From contig CACNCD010000003.1 in assembly GCA_902618855.1 (NCBI GenBank), forward strand, positions 33,878-97,877: a stretch of 64,000 bases of DNA, in the 5' to 3' direction. The translations under genes and the position numbers were made by a program. The notes beneath the pieces are model-generated. The model was not told where the DNA came from. It searched no databases and saw only the letters and a list, made by a program, of their open reading frames with translations. Source of the stretch: an uncultured Pelagibacteraceae bacterium (GTDB lineage Bacteria; Pseudomonadota; Alphaproteobacteria; Pelagibacterales; Pelagibacteraceae). This document shows, piece by piece, positions 58,285 to 64,000 of this stretch. Position 1 is the stretch's first letter. Each line of letters opens with the position of its first letter.

Positions 58285-59018
58285 AAGCGAATTTTTTTAT
58301 AAATAAAGCCTGGTATATACTTTATAATTAACATAATTATTTTCCAGAAAGACGGAACATAAATTTCACTTTCTCCATTATCAATTGCTTTTACAATTTT
58401 AGGTGAAATTTTTTCTGGGGACGACCATAGGAAATTTTTTTTATAATTTTTTGTCATTGGAGTATCAATGAATCCTGGTTTTATATCTACTACAGAAATA
58501 TTACTCTTATCAAGTCTTTGTCTAAGACCAGATAAAAAAGTACTTACCATTGCTTTTGCACTACCATAAACATAATTACTAGCCCTACCTCTATCTCCAG
58601 CTACAGAGGTAATTACTGCAATTGTTCCAGATTTTTTCTTTGATAATATTTTCGATATTTCAGTTAAAAGAGCAATTGTAGAAATTGCATTTGTTTTTAT
58701 TTCATCTAAAGTAGTTGACACATCTTCCTCACAATTTTCCTGATTAGGTAAATTTCCATAAGCAATTAATATTATATTTAAATCGCCAAGTTTATTTTGT
58801 GCTACGTCTAACATTTTTTTATGTTCTTCAATTGTATTTAAATTCATTAAATAAGAAAAAATTTCTTTGGATCCATTTAATTTCAAATCAGAATTTATTT
58901 TATTTAATTTTTCCTCATTTCTTCCAACTAAAAATAGACTTGCACCTTTTCTGGCCCATATTTTTGCACAGCTTTCAGCAATTGCAGAGGTTGCTCCTAA
59001 AATTAATATCTTTTTCAT
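58281..59018 (-). CDS. SDR oxidoreductase, DprE2-like
   Basis: ILGATSAIAESCAKIWARKGASLFLVGRN, YVYGSAKAMVSTFLSGLRQRL, VVDIKPGFIDTPMTK; translationally coupled to a DprE1-like gene. Confidence 0.8.
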   Translation of the reverse strand: MKKILILGATSAIAESCAKIWARKGASLFLVGRNEEKLNKINSDLKLNGSKEIFSYLMNLNTIEEHKKMLDVAQNKLGDLNIILIAYGNLPNQENCEEDVSTTLDEIKTNAISTIALLTEISKILSKKKSGTIAVITSVAGDRGRASNYVYGSAKAMVSTFLSGLRQRLDKSNISVVDIKPGFIDTPMTKNYKKNFLWSSPEKISPKIVKAIDNGESEIYVPSFWKIIMLIIKYIPGFIYKKIRL

Positions 59019-60319
59019 TTTAAACCTAGTCTTAATGATTGATCAGAACGAAATTTGTTAGTAGCACCATATTTTTCTCTAATCTCTTCGAATTGTTTCC
59101 ATTTTGTATAACTATTTTTAAATATTTCTTCTTTCATCAAAGAGTCTTTTGTTAAATAAATTCTTCCTCCTAAGTTAGCTACAACCTTATCAAGCTCTTC
59201 AATACTTTTAAATAATTTTTTATCTATTTTGATATCCATGGCCAATGTATATCCTGACATCGGGAATGATAATAAATTATCATTTTGTTTTCCAAATTTT
59301 TTCAATACACCTAAAAAAGGGTTAATTCCAAATTCAGAAATTTTTTTAAATATAAGCTTAAGATTATTTACTATTTGGTCATTAGGGATTACAAACTGAT
59401 ATTGAATAAAACCATTTTTTCCATAAAGTCGATTCCAATTATTAATCTTATCTAAGGGATAGAAATAATCAAATAAATGCACTAATCTTTTTCTATTATT
59501 TTTATGATATGCATAATAAAGTTTATTAAACATTGATATAGAATACTTATTTAAAATAAATGAAGGGAAATTTTTAGATATATTAATTTTTCTTTTAATA
59601 TTAAAATTTAAATTCCCTTTTTCACTGTGTTCTCCTAATGTTATTATGCCTTTACCGATAGATTTTTCTTCTGCAAAGCAATCTAGCCACGCAACACTAT
59701 ATTGAGCTTTATCATTTTCTTCAAAAATTGAACAGGTATCTTCTAATGATTTCGATTTTAGTTCTGTTTGAATTATTTGTGATGATTTTATTGAAATTAA
59801 TTTTATAGTTGCTGAGAGAATAACGCCAGTCAATCCCATTCCTCCACATGTCGCATAAAACAAATCAGAATTATTTTCAGTAGAGATATTTTCAATATTT
59901 CCATTGCCCAACATTATTTTAATGTCTTTTACATGTTCTCCAAATGAACCTGATCTATGATGATTTTTTCCATGCACATCGCTAGCTATGGATCCTCCAA
60001 GTGTAGCAAAGCTTGTACCAGGTGAAACGGGTATGAACCATCCCGATGGAACAATATTTTCCAAAATTTTCTTAATAGTAATTCCTGCTTCGCAAGTTAT
60101 TAAACCATTTATTTTATCGAAGTGGATAATTTTATCCAAAAAACTTGTTTGAAGGACAGTTTTATAATTAGCACTATCCCCATAGCTACGACCTTTTCCT
60201 CTAGCAATAAATGTTTTTTTTAAATTGATTTTATATTCATCAATATTTCTAGGTAATATGACCTCTGAATTTGTTTTAGGATATCCTCCCCAGCCAGAAA
60301 TGGTTTTAAATGAATTCAT
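59015..60319 (-). CDS. FAD-binding oxidase, DprE1-like (decaprenylphosphoryl-beta-D-ribose 2-oxidase family)
   Basis: ARGKGRSYGDSA, SDVHGKNHHRSGSFGEHVKDIKIML, CGGMGLTGVI, QYQFVIP, GVLKKFG. Confidence 0.85.
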   Translation of the reverse strand: MNSFKTISGWGGYPKTNSEVILPRNIDEYKINLKKTFIARGKGRSYGDSANYKTVLQTSFLDKIIHFDKINGLITCEAGITIKKILENIVPSGWFIPVSPGTSFATLGGSIASDVHGKNHHRSGSFGEHVKDIKIMLGNGNIENISTENNSDLFYATCGGMGLTGVILSATIKLISIKSSQIIQTELKSKSLEDTCSIFEENDKAQYSVAWLDCFAEEKSIGKGIITLGEHSEKGNLNFNIKRKINISKNFPSFILNKYSISMFNKLYYAYHKNNRKRLVHLFDYFYPLDKINNWNRLYGKNGFIQYQFVIPNDQIVNNLKLIFKKISEFGINPFLGVLKKFGKQNDNLLSFPMSGYTLAMDIKIDKKLFKSIEELDKVVANLGGRIYLTKDSLMKEEIFKNSYTKWKQFEEIREKYGATNKFRSDQSLRLGLK

Positions 60320-60387
60320 TTTTTTTTAAAATTTATACAATTCTTCCTTAGTTTAATTTACTCTCTAAAATCTATTAAATTTAAATA

Positions 60388-61326
60388 TTATAATAATTCG
60401 CTAATTTTAACTAGTTTATTGTCCTTTAGATTTATTACTTCACAATCTTTAATTTTTTCTAATATTTTTTTGGGTTCGATAAAACTAAGTTTCCCATCTT
60501 TGTCCCGGCTTTCTCTATATGTGGCATTTGTAAATTCATATAAATTTTCTATATTTGGTTTTTTAAGTTTTATTTTATCGATATAATCATTTGATACAAA
60601 AAAAGCATTATTTCTAAATTCATTAGAACCTACAAAACTATAATTTTTATCAGCCATAATTTTTATTAAAGATTTAAGTGAAACTCCCCAGCATAAATTT
60701 GAATAATGATAAGATGTTCTATGAAAATTTTTTATATAAGGTACGGTAATTTCTAAATCAGGACCAAAATAAGGATTGTATTCTGCAACGAATATTTTCG
60801 AAATATTTTTTTTTAATTCTTTAATAACCCAATAATCAATACCATCAATATCAATAGAAAATAAGTCAATTTTATCATCAAAGTCATTTTTCTCTAGAAT
60901 AAAATTTATATTTTCAGGAGTAGCTAAATCATTAACAATAACTAAATTATTTTTCCAAAAATCTATTGTATTTTTTCTTACTTCATTTTTAAGGTTTTTT
61001 AGAGGATCAACTATAAGACCATTACATCTCATAGATTCAAAAATATATCTTGTATTGCTCTCAGAGTAATCCTGTGTTCCAATTTCTATAAATTTGATAT
61101 TTTTAAGTTTTAGTGATTTTATCAAGTATTGTATGATCCCATCCTCACCATTTTGTGAAAATACTTTATAATTAATACTATCTATGTCCTCAATTTTTTC
61201 TAAATTTAATTCTAAATTGAAAAAAAAGTTTTTAGAGTTTTGTATCTTTTGTTTTTCAAATTTTTTTTCTAAAAAAAAATTAAATCTTCTTAAAAAAGGT
61301 TTATAGATATTATTTAATATTTTCAT
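60388..61326 (-). CDS. Putative methyltransferase-fold protein (FkbM-like)
   Basis: SQNGEDGIIQYL, FIEIGTQDYSESNTRY, FSIDIDGIDYWV. Confidence 0.5.
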   Translation of the reverse strand: MKILNNIYKPFLRRFNFFLEKKFEKQKIQNSKNFFFNLELNLEKIEDIDSINYKVFSQNGEDGIIQYLIKSLKLKNIKFIEIGTQDYSESNTRYIFESMRCNGLIVDPLKNLKNEVRKNTIDFWKNNLVIVNDLATPENINFILEKNDFDDKIDLFSIDIDGIDYWVIKELKKNISKIFVAEYNPYFGPDLEITVPYIKNFHRTSYHYSNLCWGVSLKSLIKIMADKNYSFVGSNEFRNNAFFVSNDYIDKIKLKKPNIENLYEFTNATYRESRDKDGKLSFIEPKKILEKIKDCEVINLKDNKLVKISELL

Positions 61327-61333
61327 TTTTTAT

Positions 61334-61356
61334 AGGGGCGTTCTGTTGCCAGGTGC
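61334..61356 (+). repeat. 23-bp direct repeat copy 1 (AGGGGCGTTCTGTTGCCAGGTGC)
   Basis: Identical to 63178-63200; near-identical copy at 63389-63408. Confidence 0.9.
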
Positions 61357-61464
61357 CCCGAACTTTGTACCATTATTCGCGAATAATTTGAATTGAAAAG
61401 TGAGGTTTTGCAACCAAATTGCGGATATAGTGCGGTCAAGTTTTTTGTGTTAGGGTAATGAATC

Positions 61465-62322
61465 ATGAAAAAGATTTTAACAATTATTTTTTCATTTTTT
61501 TTTATGTCAGCTTCACATGCTGATCTTGAAAATAGAATATCAGAAATCATTGCAGGCTGGATACCAGGAGATGGTATAACTGAAGTCGGAGTTGAATTAA
61601 ATGATGCAGATAACGATAATATCAATTTTTCAATTCTAGGAGTTCGAAGTATAGAAAAAAGTGATGATTCAAATTTTTTTACACAATTTAGTTTAAGAAA
61701 TGAGGAAAAAAATAGCTCAGGAAGATTGACTGGAAATTTAGGTTTTGGTTTAAGAGAATTAAGTGAAGATCAATCTTTTATGTATGGAGCTAATTTTTTT
61801 ATAGATGGAGATTTATTAGAAGGACATAAAAGATTAGGATTAGGTTTGGAAACTAAATCGTCTTTGGTGGATTTAAGCACAAATTATTATCAAGGATTAA
61901 CTAGAATGAAAGTAGTCGATGGAATTGAAGAAAAAGTCTTGAGCGGTTGGGACTATAATTTAACAACGCAAGTTCCATATCACCCGTGGATTAACTTAAA
62001 TCTAGAGGGATATAAATGGAAAGCCGAAAAAGCAACTATAGACTCTAAAGGAATTGTCTATGGAACTGAATTTTATATTAACCCGGTAGTACAATTTAAT
62101 TTTTCTCTGGATAAATCAAGCAATGAAGGCGTTGAAGACATTTACAAGGCAGAGGTATTATTTGCTTACCCGCCAAGGGAAAATATTAGAACAATGCAAG
62201 ATGGTAAATCAGATGTTGCATTTGAGAAAGATAATATACAGGCAAAACTAACTGAAAAAGTAAGAAGAAATAATAACTTGGCAGTTGAGATTCAAGGAGC
62301 AGTTATAGTAACGAGCAAATAA
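61465..62322 (+). CDS. Secreted inverse-autotransporter (intimin/invasin-type) beta-barrel protein without passenger
   Basis: Signal peptide; FTQFSLRNEEK, LGFGLRELSEDQSFMYGANFFIDGDLLEGHKRLGLGLETKSSLVDLSTNYYQGL, GWDYNLTTQVPYHPW, matching the family's order of motifs. Confidence 0.75.
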   Translation: MKKILTIIFSFFFMSASHADLENRISEIIAGWIPGDGITEVGVELNDADNDNINFSILGVRSIEKSDDSNFFTQFSLRNEEKNSSGRLTGNLGFGLRELSEDQSFMYGANFFIDGDLLEGHKRLGLGLETKSSLVDLSTNYYQGLTRMKVVDGIEEKVLSGWDYNLTTQVPYHPWINLNLEGYKWKAEKATIDSKGIVYGTEFYINPVVQFNFSLDKSSNEGVEDIYKAEVLFAYPPRENIRTMQDGKSDVAFEKDNIQAKLTEKVRRNNNLAVEIQGAVIVTSK

Positions 62323-62324
62323 TT

Positions 62325-63041
62325 ATGAAAAAAATAAAAACATTTTTTATTTCAATTATATTTACATTTATTTTTTATGGTAATGTTGTTGCCGGAACAG
62401 GCGAAGCAACAGAGTATAAAATAAATATATATAAGATAGAATTATGTGACAGTAGCAGTACAGCATCGGCGTGTAATGGTGCTGTTACTATTTTTGATGG
62501 TAACTCAGGTGATATTGATATTGCTAATACAACTGCTGGAGCAGCTGCAGCAAGTTTAGGAAATGCATCTGCTGCAACATTTGGAACAGTGTATACTTAT
62601 TTACAAATAACGATGGGTAGAGACTTTACAGTTAAAGGATCTGCGGCTGATGATAGTGGAACTACTTGCTATACTAAAAGTGATGGATCAGCAGGAACAC
62701 TTGCTAAAGGATCAGAAGACTCAGGAGATGAAGCATCGGCAACTTTGTATGCAGCAATGATTGGTACAAGTGTTGGTGATAATTTAACTGGGTTACAGAC
62801 TTTAACAGACACTACAGGTGTAGCGTCAACAATTGAAAATAATGATGAATTCTTTCAATATAGACAAGAATTAGCAAGTACATTTATTATGGAACCAGGA
62901 AATATACCAAGTGTAACTATTGCGTTTGGTACTAGTGCAGCTGTAGGGGCTATTGATGATATGGGAGACTCATGTGAGACCGTTGGTGCTGCAAAAGGAT
63001 TGTACGCAGCAGAACCTGATGTAACCGTCACAATAGATTAA
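62325..63041 (+). CDS. Secreted Ala/Gly/Thr/Ser/Asp-rich hypothetical protein
   Basis: 238 aa with signal peptide ending near VVAG; 2 bp after the barrel gene. Confidence 0.7.
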   Translation: MKKIKTFFISIIFTFIFYGNVVAGTGEATEYKINIYKIELCDSSSTASACNGAVTIFDGNSGDIDIANTTAGAAAASLGNASAATFGTVYTYLQITMGRDFTVKGSAADDSGTTCYTKSDGSAGTLAKGSEDSGDEASATLYAAMIGTSVGDNLTGLQTLTDTTGVASTIENNDEFFQYRQELASTFIMEPGNIPSVTIAFGTSAAVGAIDDMGDSCETVGAAKGLYAAEPDVTVTID

Positions 63042-63177
63042 TTATTTTATAATAAGATTACTTATTAAAAATTCTAATTAATTTTTCTTTTTTTTGAACC
63101 AACTGCGGTACAACTGCGGTCAAACCACAACTCTTTATTTATTTTCGTTGAGATGCTTTGCTAAACACGGATAAGAA

Positions 63178-63200
63178 AGGGGCGTTCTGTTGCCAGGTGC
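63178..63200 (+). repeat. 23-bp direct repeat copy 2
   Basis: Identical to 61334-61356. Confidence 0.9.
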
Positions 63201-63382
63201 TAAGAACCTCCTAAACTCTTACAATATAAAATCACATAATTTGGATCAGTATATCTTTTACTTGCCGCTTTTTTACATTGTTGAAATGGTGAAAAAAATA
63301 AATTGTATAACAGAAACATTATAAAAACTGCCGCAATTCCGATCAAAATAATTTTCTGATTATTATTAAATTTATTTTTCAT
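63200..63382 (-). CDS. Small single-TM hypothetical protein (60 aa)
   Basis: MKNKFNNNQKIILIGIAAVFIMFLLYNLFFSPFQQC...; lies between repeat copies 2 and 3. Confidence 0.5.
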   Translation of the reverse strand: MKNKFNNNQKIILIGIAAVFIMFLLYNLFFSPFQQCKKAASKRYTDPNYVILYCKSLGGS

Positions 63383-63388
63383 AATTTT

Positions 63389-63408
63389 AGGGGCGTTCTG
63401 TTGCCCGG
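63389..63408 (+). repeat. Direct repeat copy 3, diverged at its 3' end (AGGGGCGTTCTGTTGCCCGG)
   Basis: First 17 bases identical to copies 1 and 2, then CGG instead of AGG. Confidence 0.8.
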
Positions 63409-63546
63409 CATTAGATTAGAAATTAGCATATTTGCTTACTTATTAAAACTACTTCGTTGTAAACTTCGTTGTCAGAATGACTTATTTTCTTTTTAGTTGG
63501 TTTTTTTTGATCTAATACTTCGTTGTAAATTTGATATTATAGAAAG

Positions 63547-63999
63547 ATGAAAAAAATTGCTTATGGATTAATTGGTTTCGTTATTTTTATCTTAATAGGT
63601 TTTTTTATCTATGGTGGTTTTTTTGTTATTCTTGAAGAAATCTTTAGAGTAAGATTTAACTATGGTTTTATTGCAAGACTTGGAGTTTGGTTAATTCTTG
63701 CCTTTGGAATTTTTGGTTATCACACGTTTGCATCGGAAAAATTTTCTAATTCATTAATTTCTAAATATGTTGTTAAAATTAAGAAAAAAATCGATCTTAC
63801 AAATAAATATGTCCGAGTTTATTTAGTTAGTTGGTTATTGTATGATTTTCTTTATATAATCTATTTATTTTCCGCAGAACCGTATGGTTATAGAATTCGA
63901 GGAGATGAATGGTTATCAGTTTTATCTTGGATGTTTTTATTGCCAATGGTTTTTGTTGGATTTGTGCTTTTGTATAAATGGGCATTGAAAGGAAAATAA
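63547..63999 (+). CDS. Hypothetical membrane protein, 150 aa
   Basis: Four hydrophobic segments; begins MKKIAYGLIGFVIFILIGFFIYGG. Confidence 0.6.
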   Translation: MKKIAYGLIGFVIFILIGFFIYGGFFVILEEIFRVRFNYGFIARLGVWLILAFGIFGYHTFASEKFSNSLISKYVVKIKKKIDLTNKYVRVYLVSWLLYDFLYIIYLFSAEPYGYRIRGDEWLSVLSWMFLLPMVFVGFVLLYKWALKGK

Positions 64000-64000
64000 A

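Noticed and set aside
61323-61625. 100-aa minus-strand ORF overlapping the 23-bp repeat and the barrel gene start
   Set aside because: Antisense to the signal peptide and barrel N terminus; no domain, and includes non-coding repeat sequence.
61334-63408. Integron attC interpretation of the 23-bp repeats
   Set aside because: No clear paired GTTRRRY/RYYYAAC core sites and no integrase in the window; left as an unexplained repeat.
61334-63410. CRISPR array interpretation of the repeats
   Set aside because: Only three copies at spacings of about 1844 and 211 bp, enclosing ORFs; no cas genes.
63447-63535. Three short CTTCGTTGT repeats upstream of the last ORF
   Set aside because: Too short and irregularly spaced to support a defined element, though adjacent to the repeat-rich region.

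Overview
AT-rich, densely packed alphaproteobacterial chromosome segment, most consistent with a SAR11/Pelagibacterales-type streamlined genome (inferred from base composition, short or overlapping gene junctions and protein character; not verified by any search). The window holds mostly core genes: lgt, an OmpR/EnvZ-type two-component system, ilvE, pgsA-uvrC-folB-folM-like-uvrB, an aspartate aminotransferase, trxB, carAB, yqeY-dnaG-rpoD, two tRNAs, mlaC/mlaA-type genes, an ampD-type amidase, rnpB, a full division/cell-wall (dcw) cluster, lpxC-bamD-ligA, pepP-like, uvrD-like, an AsmA-like gene and fumC. It ends in an accessory region with a glycan module (NTP-transferase/GT2 fusion, membrane protein, DprE2-like, DprE1-like) and an inverse-autotransporter/secreted-protein cassette bounded by a 23-bp direct repeat. 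The strongest candidate for something unusual is the division cluster. ftsZ sits at the front behind mraZ and an uncharacterised 62-aa ORF, and the gene in the ftsA slot encodes only 236 aa. That protein appears to keep the FtsA 1A/1C-like region and a C-terminal amphipathic tail, but has no actin-fold domain 2 and no recognisable ATP-binding motifs. Other leads are a tRNA-Val(GAC) with a non-canonical T-loop and D-loop, a MurE-MurF fusion, a triple MraZ-box over the mraZ promoter, and the repeat-bounded cassettes at the right end. All family calls are by eye from the protein sequence; no database search was run.
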